Positions 34,698 through 46,558 of a stretch of DNA of 64,000 nucleotides are shown here, in pieces. The first letter of the stretch is position 1. Each line of letters starts with the position of its first letter. The notes under the pieces are model-generated. The model did not search any database, had not been told where the DNA came from, and was given only the letters and a program-made list of their open reading frames with translations. Both the position numbers and the translations under genes were made by a program. The stretch is from Corinectria fuckeliana (Eukaryota > Ascomycota > Sordariomycetes > Hypocreales > Nectriaceae), in the NCBI GenBank assembly GCA_019137255.1, contig WPDH01000034.1:248001-312000 (forward strand), in the 5' to 3' direction.

Positions 34698-36600
34698 TTG
34701 CTCTCCCTTTCGACGATAGAAGGATGGAATGTGAATCGACCCAGGGAATCGACCAAACGAACCAACCGGCGAGCCGTGACTGGCTGGAGGGTTGGGGTTA
34801 GATGGATCCCATCGTCCAGAGACCACCACAGAATTACATGCACACCTATTCGCACATGGCACACACGCACCCATGCGCGCCCACGCAGCTCCAACGTCGG
34901 CCGTGTTCCGATGCCGTCACGTTTTGTACCTCGTCATGAGAAGGACCCGGATAGTGTCAATGGCAGAGATGCTCTCTTCCACGGCGCGCCAGAGACGCCA
35001 AAACACAAAAGACAGGCCGCCAGGGTCCAGGGCGGAAGAGAAAACGCGAGCCGAAATTGGGGCAAATGCATCTTTGCAGCCCATGATCCGCCGCCATCTG
35101 CATCTCTCCAGGCTCCAGAGGGCCAGAACTTGAACTTGCAACAAGCGCGCTGACGCTAACGAAAGCCAAAAGGACGAAAGGCATGGCCACAGAAAGAGAA
35201 GCAAGAAAAGAAGCCAAAAAAGCAGCACTGGATTTTTTTTTTGGTTCGGCCGTGAGAAACCCACACGCCCCCCCCCCCGCTCCTCCTCTTCTACCTTGGG
35301 TTCTTCTACCCAATCCTTGCAGCTTTTTTTTTTTCCTCGACGGCTTTCTGCAAGTGAGAGAGGCGGAGATAGACATTGAGCAGCAAGACCAAGAGCCAGC
35401 GGTAATTGGTCCTTGTCCGCCCCGGGGGCTGCGGGGTGGAACAGAAGCAGGGCGGCGGATCAGGCAGAACTGCAGGCAAGTCGGGCAATTTTGTTCGATT
35501 GCCTGCTCGGTCTGTGATGTGGTGATGCGTTGTCAAGATATCTGCCAGAGAAATTGGAGATGGGGGGAAGGGGAAATGGATGTTCCGGGGCCCTGGGGAG
35601 GCTCCAGCGCAGGTGCCCCGAGCGGAGGGGCACAGGCCAGGGCAGGACAGGGCGTGGAGAGAGCGCCAAGAGAGCGTTACGTAGGTAGGTACGGTAGTAG
35701 GCAGGTCCGGAACTGCCAACACATGGAGGTTGCAGCAGCCTCACAGCGGTTGGATGGAGTACTACTTACTAGTAGGTAGAGAGCGGCGGAGAAGGGTGGC
35801 CGGAGCACGAGGGAAAAAAAGGACGGCCGCAGGTCACCGATCAGCCGGGGCAACAGGTAAGAATACATTTCGCATTGGAGGTACAGTAAAGGGGGGGGGG
35901 CGTGTAAGTAAGTTGCCGCAGCGCTGGATGGATGGTGGGGGGAAGCAAGATGGAAAGAGGGGTCCCGTAGGTAACGTATCGTTGATGCCAATCTGACCGA
36001 TCTTGCGTCGTCGGGGACGTTTTCTTTCCCTTCGTTCCCCATCGGTTGGTTCCAAGTACAGATGAGTTACTTCAGTGCTTTGTGCTCTCTACTGCGTAGC
36101 TAATTACCATACTCGATGACTCGGTCTGTTCTGCTGTTCGGGGCTCCTCTTGAGATGATTACTATCTACCTAGTACATGGTAGTTTTCGATCTTGGACTT
36201 CTACAACTTATCCTCGCAGCTCGGAGTCAATTGGGGACGTGCGTACTTTGGATCTAGTCTAAGCTATATTCATGGTCGGAGCTTTGGAGGTGGGTATCTA
36301 CAAGCGACCTCACGCTCGACTAGAGTACCTACCGCCTACGTTATTAACTCACTAGCTACCGACGCAGTAGTTTCGCCGACTATCTTCTTTAGCACTGGCA
36401 CTCGGCTCGCATCCAGCAGGTCATTCGTGACGGTAGTGTACACTGCTAATTCACTTTAGCAGTTGGATAAACCCACCCATCCACCCCGTCTGCGCCATCC
36501 ACCATTTATCTCATCCCATCCGCATCTCCCGTCAGTCAGTGTGAGAATTGAGCTCACGCCCAGACACACACAGACGGGCGGAGAGATGTTTACCTACGCC

Positions 36601-36654
36601 CACACTCACACTCACACTCACACACACGCACGCACACACACGCATACGCATACG
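36601..36654. repeat. CA-rich microsatellite
   Basis: A run of CACACT/CACA/CGCA units over about 54 bases, ending in CGCATA copies. Composite dinucleotide-type repeat. Confidence 0.85.
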
Positions 36655-37610
36655 ACAAAGCACCGAAAAATCTCCTTGCGACATAGGTCGGTACGTAGGC
36701 CGCTTGGGTTGCCTCGCCCACCTATTCACGTCCGCCCTAAACTTCCCCCCTCCTTGGACACGGCTCCCATTGGCGGGGATAGCGAAGAGGATCTGGCGTA
36801 CGCCAGTTGTTGGCAATCTGATTGGGCAAAAGTCGGTCATTCGTACAGCATCCATTTGCTGGAGTCCTCCTCTTCTGCCAACGGCGCCCCTCCCCCGCCC
36901 TGCCACAGGTTTAAATAAATAAAACGTCCACCTCAGATCCACCATCCACCATTCCCACCACCCTCACACCCTTGCGAGACCCCTCCGGGAGGCAGGGTCC
37001 AGGGCAGGGTGGTGCTGGCGTTTGGCTGTTGAGGTGGGACAAGTAACAAGGGAGACGTGGTGAGAGCGCTGAAATACAGGACGAAGTGCCTTGTACCAAG
37101 TCTATGACTGCCTCTTATCTCTCTTTCAACATTGGCACCTGTCGATGAGTGATGAAACCGACTAATTAATGTAAAGGCTTCGACACTTTGAAAAAAAGAA
37201 CCTGGCAAGTTTTGTACAGCTTTTGACATCAATTACCTCGGATGCTACACGTCACCGCCATCTTTCTAGGTTGTCACTGGTCTTCTTTTTCTCTCCAACC
37301 CGACACGCAAACCCCGGTCCGTGTTTCCCCCGAGGAGCAAAAGTCGACGTCAGACCGACTTCTCCACCACCAGTCCACCACCACTAACAAAACAAAGTAA
37401 TAAAAAAAAAAAGGTCCCAAAAGTCGAAAAACGTAATTGGAGACGATGGCATCCGTTGTCAAACGCTATTTGGTGCCTGAAGATGACGAGTCGTTCCATT
37501 GACAGCACGAAGAAAATGGAGCAAAAGAGAGCAAAGGTGTAAGAGGCGACGTCCTCGTATCGTGAAGTCCCGTAAGCCGTAGGTACCTGGATATCCTTGC
37601 CTTTTTGTTT

Positions 37611-37633
37611 TTCTTCTTCTTCTTCTTCTTCTC
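37611..37633. repeat. (TTC)n microsatellite
   Basis: About seven copies of TTC at the start of a pyrimidine-rich plus-strand stretch. Confidence 0.85.
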
Positions 37634-38884
37634 CATCACTTATCCCGCTGACAGCGCTGGTAACCGGGCCGGCCTCTGGGCGTTTGCACACGAAACGGCG
37701 ACGTGCCCGCTGGCAGTTCCCCGTTGTTGTGCAGCTTGCGGCGACGGGTGGGCGGCGCACTGCATTGGGGCAATCTGCATCATCCCTTGGTCCCCCCATC
37801 ATCCATGTGCCTCATAATATCATTATTCTACGGCCATTGACCTCGTCCTCGCCTTTCAGGCCTCCAGTATACAGAACTCCGATCTTCATCCTCCGGCCCC
37901 CAACCCCCCATCTTCGATCTCTACTCGTAGCTTCAAGTCTGTTCAATCTGCACCCTGTGCTAGTCGCAGTGTAGTAGACCTGCACCTTTTGCTCGCCCGG
38001 CGTGACACCTTCTGGCTGCAGATTTTTTTTTTTTTCGTCCTTCATCTTCATCTAACGCTCCCCTGCTGCAGGCTGCCGTCGGCCGTTGACTCTGCCTCCT
38101 TGATTCCCTCCCGCTTGGTGCCGTCCGATAGGATCGATGGCCGTGAGGCTATCGCCCGTTACCCATCACCCGTCGCCCGGGGAATGGAAATGCACAAAAC
38201 GATGCGGCTGCTTGCAGGAAGGACGACGAGAGCCTCTCTGCCTCACCGTGGTTCCCCCAAAACCTTGGTGATTTGTTGAAACGACGTAGTAGTCAACTGC
38301 AAACCCGTATCTAAGCTACAACGCCCATCCATCCTGGAGGAATGGGGACCCAGGACCCCCAGGCCAGGGCTCCCGGTCATCGACGGGATGCATCCCAGTC
38401 AGCCGTGACCCCGTTTTCTCGCGATCATCTCGACGGCCTGTCCTCGACGACGATCGATGGGCGGAGTTGTCCATGGGTGCAGCTCGGTGTAAGAAACACT
38501 TGGCCGTCCAATGTATTCGTCGGCGCAGATTGCACAGCCGAGCCCGGCACGAAGAGTGTAATTAGACTGCGTACCCAGTGGTCGAGGCATGGAGGAGAGA
38601 AGAGATACTTCCGGGGTGGCATGACTTGCAACGGCTGCGAAGGATCCTGTGCGTCCAGGGAACTGGAAACTGCCTTGCCAGTAAAAGCCGGCGGGTTGAC
38701 TGTCTGTGGCCCTGTGAAGCAAGGCAAAGAAGCAATAAAGCCCTGCTTCACCGGCCTGTTGGCGCAAGATTGTCAGATCCGCCTCGGGCTTGCTGCTGGA
38801 GCCGAGCCTATCGCCAGCCTCGTGGCATCATTTTGCTGCGGCGGCGGGCTTACTCGTGCTTCCTTCGCGAAAGATGTTTGTGCC

Positions 38885-38915
<31 letters not shown>
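38885..38915. repeat. (TCTG)n microsatellite
   Basis: Nearly eight perfect copies of the tetranucleotide TCTG. Confidence 0.9.
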
Positions 38916-39015
38916 CGCTCTCTTCTCACTGCCTTTTCAGCCCGTGTCGCAGTGCATCGCAGCGCTTGGCAGTAGATGATACATGGAGCATCGCATCCGC
39001 ATCCGCATCCGCAGT

Positions 39016-39060
39016 GCATCGCATCGCATCGCATCGCATCGCATCGCATCGCATCGCATC
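39016..39060. repeat. (GCATC)9 microsatellite
   Basis: Nine perfect tandem copies of GCATC, preceded by GCATCC units from about 38989. It is likely length-polymorphic between strains. Confidence 0.92.
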
Positions 39061-40508
39061 ACATTGCATTCACGGTCCTTGCGACGCCAATGCTTACAAC
39101 ACACAGCACAGCACAGCACAACATAACAACGCACAACGCACGCCCTCCTTGTAATTAAGGTACCTTGGTCGGTAGTCTAGGTAGCTACATAGCAGCTCTA
39201 AAAACAAGCCTCCCGGGAGATTTTGCCTTGAGGCTGCGATGGAGATGATGTTTCCCGCTCCGGAGCCTCCATTCCCACTGCTACCCACCCAACCATGAAC
39301 GACGAACGCAACTTTGTAATTACACGCCTCCTCCAAAACGCACGGACAACTCAGCGCTGGTGCGTTTGCCTTTTCCCCAGGCACACTTGGTGATGGGGCA
39401 GCCCCTCATAGGGCAGATTCGGAGGCGGGAAAAGGGAGACAAGGACAGATGCAAACTCTTTCTCTGCAGGAGGCGGGTTGTCGTTGGACGGGAACGGGGG
39501 CGGCAAGGAAAAATGGAGGGTGTGCGTTGTGACGTGCGTGAGGGTGGTTTAGTTTGATGTGTAGACTATGTATGTGTGTGTGTGGTGGGGGATGTTGCAT
39601 GATGCGTGGCCCGGACAGCCCTGTGTTTGCCAACCACGTATATCAACCGAGTACGTACTTTATGCGAACCAAACCATGGAGACGTGACGATGTTCTTCTT
39701 CTCAGTCAGTCATGTTCGATCTGACGGGGCAGCTGAGTTGGTTGGTAGACTAGGTAGGTATGTACATACTTTGCGCCGTGGGCAGAGCCAGAACGAGGCG
39801 AGTTAATGATGGGGTGAGCGGGGGCTAACACGCGCAGCCAAGCTACGAATGTGCATCTATCTAGGCAATCTGCGTAGAAGACGGCTCTACTGTGAGCATT
39901 TACAGTGTTATTCCGTTGGACGTGACGTACTCTCTCTCTCTCTCCGAAAGTGGAAAGTGGCGATATGGCAGACAAACAGACCACTTGGCTTGGAGTCCAG
40001 TCTGTCTTCTTCTTCTTTCTCTGTCTTCTCCACCTCTCATTACACTTTCAATCTTTCCATCTTCACATGTCGACAAATTCTTCTCCCCTGCTTCACCGTT
40101 TCTTTCACGCTCCTTGCCGATGCTGTTTGCCGCCCATCGTCATCCTCCTCCTCCTGCTCTTACACCAGCTCTCACTCCTCCCGCCAACCGACGCCGTGTA
40201 ACCAAGACGGGCCCTCCTCGACCACCTTCTTGTCATTCGCCCGTCACACACTTGACCCCCCCCCCTGGGGATCCTCACGCAACGCAGCTAAGTCTACTCA
40301 TCGCTCCTCTCTCACAGTCTAGACCTTTTTTTCTTCTTCTTTCTTTCCCTGTGCACTTACACGGGAATACTCTCACTCTGCCTTCCAGGACCCCCCCCCG
40401 GGACTTTGGCGCGTCGTTGCCACTTCCCTGCTTGCTGTCGTGTAAGTCGGCCGTACCCGACGGCACAGCGCAGAACAGACAGCTGACGGAAGACCGCGTC
40501 TGGCTTGC

Positions 40509-40532
40509 GGGAGGGGAGGGGAGGGGAGGGGG
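40509..40532 (+). other. Predicted G-quadruplex motif
   Basis: Five G-runs (3, 4, 4, 4 and 5 Gs) are separated by single A bases on the plus strand. Such one-base loops favour a very stable parallel quadruplex. It lies at the end of a C/T-rich stretch in the gene-free region. Confidence 0.75.
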
Positions 40533-41658
40533 TCGACTCGGCTATCCGTGTCTCAGGACCGGACATGTCAAGAAGCAGACGCAGAAGCAGGTCGGGCTGG
40601 GTTCCCCTTGTGCGACAGCGCCTCATAACGGCCCTGCCCAGTTCTTGTGATTGCCTCACGAGGTCCCCCCTCCATGCAACGAATTTAGTCGGAGAATTCC
40701 TGCCCCCGTAACGTGGCACTTTGTGACTCTGGAATGCTGGGGATCGCGATTCCATCCAGGCCTTTTCGTTTATCCGACCCGCTGCTTCAACCTCCCGCTG
40801 CCGTCCCTTCATGCCCTGCTACCCGTGTGATGTAATGTGATCCGAATGTAATGAACACGGGCAACGGGGGATTGCAGCATCCAATACGAGTATCGAGAAC
40901 ACCCCAAAGTCCAGTGCCACGGATTTCCGCGAAACGGCCCCTTGCCATGGCTTGGTCGTTTTGTCTCCGAGGCAGGACAAGGGGTCGTGGAAACACAGGC
41001 ACAAATACAAATACACGGCAGTCATCGACGTGGGTATGCTTTTCCATGTCATAGTTGAAATCGAGGAGAGCGTTTCACCATTTTCTACCTACCAACCGAC
41101 CGGCCGACCGACCAACCCTGACCCGTCTACACAGCCGTTTCCCATGCCGTAACCATCCCAGCCGTCTCTATCCAAGTTCAAAAGGCAGCGTCGCCCACCT
41201 CGCTCGACGTGATACTGCATGGAGCAGGTTCGAGGCAAGGTACCCGGAAGATTCCCTCGGATCCCATCAGCCGCGAATGTGACGCCTGCTCGTGTCTCCC
41301 TGGTCCCATGCGGTCCATCCAACCCCATCCATATCGCATAAGCTATATTATGTCAAAGTACATCAAAACACGCGCAAGAGTCTGGACACGCCACAGTGTA
41401 AACTCTTTGACGGTGGCCCCATCTCGTCCTTCGATCCCATTCTGGTGTGGATGGAATAGATAACAGTACAAAAAGAGCAAGAATAAAATAAAGCAAAAGA
41501 CAGTGGAAAAGAAGTAGGGGACTAATCCAACACGCCGGTAGCCCATGCGAGGCGTGGGTCAGATACCGGCATTGATTAAGTCATAGGACTCGTTTCTCTT
41601 CATCCCACGTGAGATCACTTTCGTCGTTTAGTTCGACCGTTTTCGCATCCCTTCCGGT

Positions 41659-42840
41659 CTAAGAGAAGATCTTGAGGAAACCCCACATGCCAACGCCGCT
41701 GAGAACAGGAATCGTCAGGTTATCGTCCCAACCAAAGATGTCCACCACTTCACTAGCCGAGGCCACGAAGCCAGACCACACGCTCATGACTCCCAAGGCC
41801 AAGGCACCGGTGATGGTGGCCTGTCCTTCCGACAGACCGACCACCTCGGTGATGGCTTTGGGCAGTGCGAGCGCGCCCTTGAACAGGAAGGCGTCGTCAC
41901 CAGGGAAAGGGCCGATGGTGGGGACGAGCCAGCCGTAGAAGAAGTACGAGGTGCCCACGCCGACGAGGAAGGCTGCCGTAGAACCGGCGAGAGACTTGCC
42001 TCGGCGTAGGCGCGGCGTGTATCGGCCCCAGAGGCGGCCAAAGGTGCTGGCGGCAGTATCGCACCAGCTCAAGAGCAGGACGCTCATGATGCCGACGTCC
42101 TTGGGGAAGCCCCAGAGGACGATCCAGGCACCCAACAGGTACCAGATAACACCGTTCCAGCCCGAGTACTCGCTCTCGCGCATCAAGGCGCCGAGGAACT
42201 TGACGTATATGCGGTTGAAGGACGCATAACGGTGTCGCAGCCAGTCGACGGTCGTAATGGGAATCAGACCCGACATGAGCCAGGGCGTGACGGAGCTGGG
42301 CTGGGTGCCGGTGACGTAGAGCCAGATGACGAAGAAGCCAATGGACACGTGGAGCATCTTGCGAGGCACCTCGTGCTTGTGCACAAAGGTCCTCCAATGC
42401 CGGTGAATGGGGATAAGGCCGAGTGGGCTGGGGCTTCGGCTGAAGTCGCGCCACGTCCAGCCCAGCGGCGTGGACGGCTGTGGCGGCGCGAGATGGCCGT
42501 TGGTGGTCGAGGTCTTGCCGTTGGTGACAACAGGCTCCTCCGCGATGATCGACTTGGTCAGGTTGCTGGCTTTGGCGGCGGTGCTCGTGCGCCGCGTCAA
42601 ACGCGACACGGCGTGCGCATCTATGGGAGAGCGACTGCGGGTTCGCGCCCTCCGGTGGTTGGGGCTTTCGGGCTCGTCCTCTTCCTCTCGCTCCTCGAGT
42701 GGTTGCGGCGTCGGGGTCCTCCTCCGGGCGGCGGAGCGGGTCACGGGGCCGGCATACTCGCGGGCATCTTGCTCGGAGGGTGTAGGGCTGGGGGAGATGA
42801 CTCGGGGCGTCGAGGGGACGTTGTTTGAGCGGAGAGACAT
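41659..42840 (-). CDS. dgk1: CTP-dependent diacylglycerol kinase DGK1
   Basis: A single exon of 393 residues. The first ~150 residues are Ser/Pro/Arg-rich and likely cytosolic (PRVISPSPTPSEQ near the start). The rest is a multi-pass membrane domain of the phosphatidate cytidylyltransferase-like/SEC59 fold, with the signature SWCDTAASTFGRLWGR followed by GKSLAGS. Dgk1 phosphorylates diacylglycerol with CTP to phosphatidate at the ER/nuclear envelope, opposing the Pah1 phosphatase and so setting membrane versus storage lipid synthesis. The open frame continues upstream to 43425 but contains no ATG before 42840, so this start was chosen. A 46-nt GTATGT..CAG segment upstream (about 43456-43411) could be an intron in the leader. 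Distinction from dolichol kinase rests on size and the DTAASTFGR motif. Confidence 0.9.
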   Translation of the reverse strand: MSLRSNNVPSTPRVISPSPTPSEQDAREYAGPVTRSAARRRTPTPQPLEEREEEDEPESPNHRRARTRSRSPIDAHAVSRLTRRTSTAAKASNLTKSIIAEEPVVTNGKTSTTNGHLAPPQPSTPLGWTWRDFSRSPSPLGLIPIHRHWRTFVHKHEVPRKMLHVSIGFFVIWLYVTGTQPSSVTPWLMSGLIPITTVDWLRHRYASFNRIYVKFLGALMRESEYSGWNGVIWYLLGAWIVLWGFPKDVGIMSVLLLSWCDTAASTFGRLWGRYTPRLRRGKSLAGSTAAFLVGVGTSYFFYGWLVPTIGPFPGDDAFLFKGALALPKAITEVVGLSEGQATITGALALGVMSVWSGFVASASEVVDIFGWDDNLTIPVLSGVGMWGFLKIFS

Positions 42841-44571
42841 GGCGAAGGAGAAGGGTGGAAGGGCCGGACAGCTGACGGCGCCGACAACGATGCGCCGTAA
42901 GGATTCGAAGCCCGAGGGCCAGAAGGAGGTTGTTGCTATTGAAGAGCGGAGATGTTTGTCACGCCGCGAGGAGCGCACTGTGGCGGCTTTGGGGGCGAGG
43001 AAGGGGGATGAGCGACGATGACGGAGGTATGGGTTTTCTTGATCTTGAATCTCGCCGGGGTCGTAGGTGTGGGTGTCGTGGTCGTTGTCGTCCGATTCGG
43101 TGCCACTGTGTCGGCTTTGAGTATGGCTATGCTTTGACCTGTGGCGAGCGGTGCCTAGGGTGTCGTCGATATTGGGTTGGTTCTGAGGGTGACGTTGTTG
43201 ATGCTGGTGTTGATGGAGGAGATTAGGATCCTGGCGCGTGCTCGTGCTCGCGGTGGGCGACGGGCTACGGGGTGCCGGAGGGTTCGGAGGGCTGCGACGG
43301 CCGAAGGCGTCTATCGGATCCAGATTGAAGTCTGACAAGGATGCAACGGAGGTCGAGTCCCCCGCCGCATGATGGGAAGGGCTGGTCGCCGGGAGATGAA
43401 TGGTGGCCGCTGCAGGGGGAGGCACTCGCAGTCAAGCGGGCACACGACAACATACGGTACCGGTTATCAGCTTATGGCGCGGGTCTTGTGCCTTGTGACG
43501 GGCTGACTTGAGAAAGGTGTGAAGTGACTTTTCGATGTGGTAGGGGAGGTAAAATTAGCCATGTCCGGATGGGTACTGTAGTGAGGGTGGAGATGGAGGG
43601 GATAGGGCGGGTACAGAAAAAAATACAGCGGTAGCACAGTGGGAGGACGGAGCCGAGTTGACGGAAAACAGGGCCGACGAAGAGTCGTGTGACACTTTTC
43701 CTGCCCAGTTCTTTCTCGGCGGAATCTGCCAACTAGGTAAGCTAGCTGGTTGTTTTCTTCCTCTTAGACTCTTAGACTGGGGTCCGGGGAGAAGCCGCGC
43801 AGCGGATGGATATCTTTGGTGTCGACTTTTGTTAGTGAAGTCACCGCAGCGTATCCACTGAAGCCACTGGAAGACAAGACAGGTGGTGGATCACCGCTAT
43901 TTTCCTAGCATGTGACTGTTCGTCATATCCCCACGCGTCGGGTCTATCCGAGTCGGTATACTTGGGAGGCAGCCGAGGCATGCTTGTAGGCCTACATATC
44001 GGGACAGTTATGGATACTTTGTCGCGTCTTGTCGGTGTTCTGGCGCTGTACATTGTATAGTTCTTATTAGAGAAAGCTAAAGATTAACAAATCTGAAGAA
44101 GCTGAACCGAAATTCTCGTTGCCTTCTTCGCGGTCGATCCATGGTACTCTCTAGGTCTACTATGTATCCAGTCTCTCGTCCTTTTTGTTCCCCTGGCCGT
44201 CTGCATTCCTGGCGTGTCACCTCCTCCAAGTGCCGACGGGTCACCCCATCACGTCACAACCCAATTAAATGCCATTTTCAGGGCCTTTCCCCATTCATCA
44301 GCCAATCTCATGGTGGTCTGAGTCGAGACGTCAGATTGAAGCAGGTACTTCAATACTTGGGAACTGCCCCGCGTCAGCATTGTATCCAGCCACATGCGGG
44401 TGGGTATCTTAAGGAGCGCACCGCTCACGTGTCGATAAGAGATAAGATAAAAATTCTAGAAATGTTTCGCGACCAACACCAAGACGGCGCCCCTCCATGA
44501 GAATTTGGCGGAAAGTATAGAGACAAGAGACTGTTGCATTCTCTTCCCTCTACTCTGCAGCTTTTGTCACA
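42841..44571. other. Divergent region between DGK1 and SPB4
   Basis: The first 585 bases keep the DGK1 frame open (Ser/His/Asp-rich) but lack an ATG, and an in-frame stop lies just upstream of the possible leader intron. This is probably a long DGK1 leader. The remaining kilobase before SPB4 shows no gene. Confidence 0.5.
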
Positions 44572-46558
44572 ATGGCCCCGAGCAAGATTGAGAAGAAGCG
44601 CAGTGCCCGCGCCTGGGACGCGCTAACTCCTCCCCTCGCCGAATGGGTTCTCGATGCTGTCTCGACAATGGGCTTCGCCCAGATGACGCCCGTCCAAGCT
44701 GCAACCATACCGCACTTTATGGCCAACAAGGACGTTGTTGTCGAGGTAAGCCCAATTGCGCCCAACACTAAAATGCCTTACTAACCTGCAACAAATCCAG
44801 GCCGTCACAGGCAGCGGAAAGACTCTGACCTTCCTCATCCCCCTCGTCCAAAGACTCTTGCGCTGTGAGCCCACCAAGAAGCACCACGTCGCCGCCATCA
44901 TTGTTTCTCCCACCCGAGAACTCGCCGCCCAGATTCACACCGTTCTACTCTCGCTGCTGCAATTCCACGCCCCTTCCGCCGAGATTCTACCACACCTTAA
45001 AGGTGACGAGAAGCGCCCAGCCACCACCTCTTCGGTCGTTGTGCCCCAGCTGCTGGTCGGCGGCACCACGACGACGGCCCAAGACCTCAGTTTCTTCCTG
45101 CGACACAGCCCTAATGTCATCATCTCGTCACCAGGCCGGCTCGTGGAACTCCTTTCGTCACCGCATGTCCACTGCCCACAGTCGTCGTTTGAGGTCCTCA
45201 TCCTCGATGAAGCCGATCGCCTGCTCGATCTGGGTTTCAAGCCGGATCTGCAGAAAATTCTATCACACCTTCCCAAGCAGCGCCGAACAGGACTGTTTAG
45301 TGCCAGTGTTAGCGAAGCGGTTGGCGAGATTATCCGAGTCGGTCTAAGGAATCCTGTGAAAATTGAGGTTAAGGTCAAGATGAAGGATGGCGGTATTCTC
45401 GAGGACAGGAAAACGCCTGCAAGTCTTCAAATGACATATCTGGTTAAGCCTGCTAGCCAAAAGCTTCCCGCCCTTGCGCAGCTCCTCGAGAAGCTCCCCG
45501 TGAGGCCGCAGAAGAGCATTGTCTTTCTCTCTACCTGCGCTGCCGTGGACTACTTTCAACATGTCCTCCCAGAGCTGTTGCCCGAGGGCTTCTCGCTCGT
45601 TCCCCTGCATGGAAAACACCCTGCCAAAGTACGAGAAAAGAACTTCAGTCGATTCCTGAGCTCAGTCTCCCCAACGATCCTCTTGACAACAGATTTGGCG
45701 GCGCGAGGTCTGGACATCCCTCAAGTCGACCTTGTTGTACAGATTGACTGCCCTTCGGATCCCAAGGTCTTCATCCACCGCAGCGGCAGAGCTGGCCGTG
45801 CTGGCCGAAAGGGCTTAGCTGTGGTAATGTTACATCCAGGGCGAGAAGAGGACTACGTGAGGTTTTTGGATATCCGCAAAACGCCAATCGCGCCCCTGAT
45901 CAAACCAGAGATCAGCGTGCCCGACGAAGATGCCGCTGCGGCCACTCAAAAGATACGAGAACTAGTCCGAGAGGACAGGGCGCTTTACGACAAGGCTCAA
46001 AAAGCCTTTGTCAGCTGGGCACGCAGCTACGGCGCACACCAAGCAACATCCATCTTCCGGGGGGCTGATCTCGACTGGGCCGACCTTGGAAACGCCTGGG
46101 GCCTCTTGCGCATGCCTCGCATGCCCGAGTTGAAGCTCTGGACGGGCGACAAGATGTTGGGTCAAGAGATAGACTGGGACAACTTTGCGTACAAGGAAAA
46201 GGCGCGAGAGCAGGCCAGGAAGACGGCTCTCGAAACCGAAAAGTCGGGGGAGAAGGTCGAAAAAGTTGACGATTCCAAACGCAAGCGGAAGAACAACGAG
46301 GCGTGGAGCGTGAAGCATGACCGAGAGGACGACAGGGTTGAGCGGCGAGAGAAGCGACGCAAGAAGCGCGAGGCGGAGAGGATGTTGACCATGACGGATG
46401 ATGAGAAGACAAAGCATCTGGAGCTGAACGACCTGATTGAGGAGGTGCGGAAGCAAAATAAGATCAAGGCTGTGGCGGCAGCCAAAGAGGCGGCCAAGGA
46501 GGCCAAGGAGGCAGCAAAGAAAAAGAAGGACGATGAGTTTGAAGGATTCGACGATTAG
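44572..46558 (+). CDS. spb4: DEAD-box RNA helicase SPB4 (60S assembly)
   Basis: Two exons (44572-44745, 44801-46558; 55-nt intron with CTAAC) encode 643 residues. All helicase motifs are visible: Q motif (MTPVQAATIP), motif I AVTGSGKT at 59-66, Ia PTRELAAQ, Ib SSPGRL, II DEAD at 194-197, III SAS at 225-227, V TTDLAARGLDIP and VI HRSGRAGRAG. SAS instead of SAT in motif III and the FVSWARSYGAHQA part of the C-terminal extension fit the SPB4/DDX55 family. A Lys/Glu-rich coiled coil closes the protein. SPB4 remodels pre-60S particles around rRNA domain IV in the nucleolus. The intron falls directly before motif I. The start is in a CACAATGGCC context. Confidence 0.95.

Larger units (their letters stand above)
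32972..41658. other. 8.7-kb region without a convincing gene
   Basis: No supportable protein gene, tRNA or rRNA was found on either strand. Frames above 150 codons are Ser/Pro/Arg-rich, cross simple repeats and show no domain or splice logic. Microsatellites are dense (entries below). There are strongly C/T-biased plus-strand stretches at 37590-38060 and 39930-40450 that look like fungal leader sequence, and GA-rich stretches at 33040-33300 that suit the KXD1 leader. Long regulatory DNA or long non-coding transcription is possible but unproven. Confidence 0.55.

Noticed and set aside
38342..39154. 270-codon open frame in the gene-free region
   Set aside because: It runs straight through the (TCTG)n and (GCATC)n microsatellites, has no domain, signal or splice logic and its composition changes abruptly. 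Most likely open by chance because repeat units lack stops.
39892..40650. 252-codon Ser/Pro/Leu-rich frame
   Set aside because: It follows from the C/T-rich strand bias of the tract (few purines, so few stops). No globular segment.
43265..43730. Possible extra coding exon for DGK1 upstream of the GTATGT..CAG segment
   Set aside because: The frame needed upstream has a TAA a few codons before the donor and no ATG in between, so it cannot be coding.
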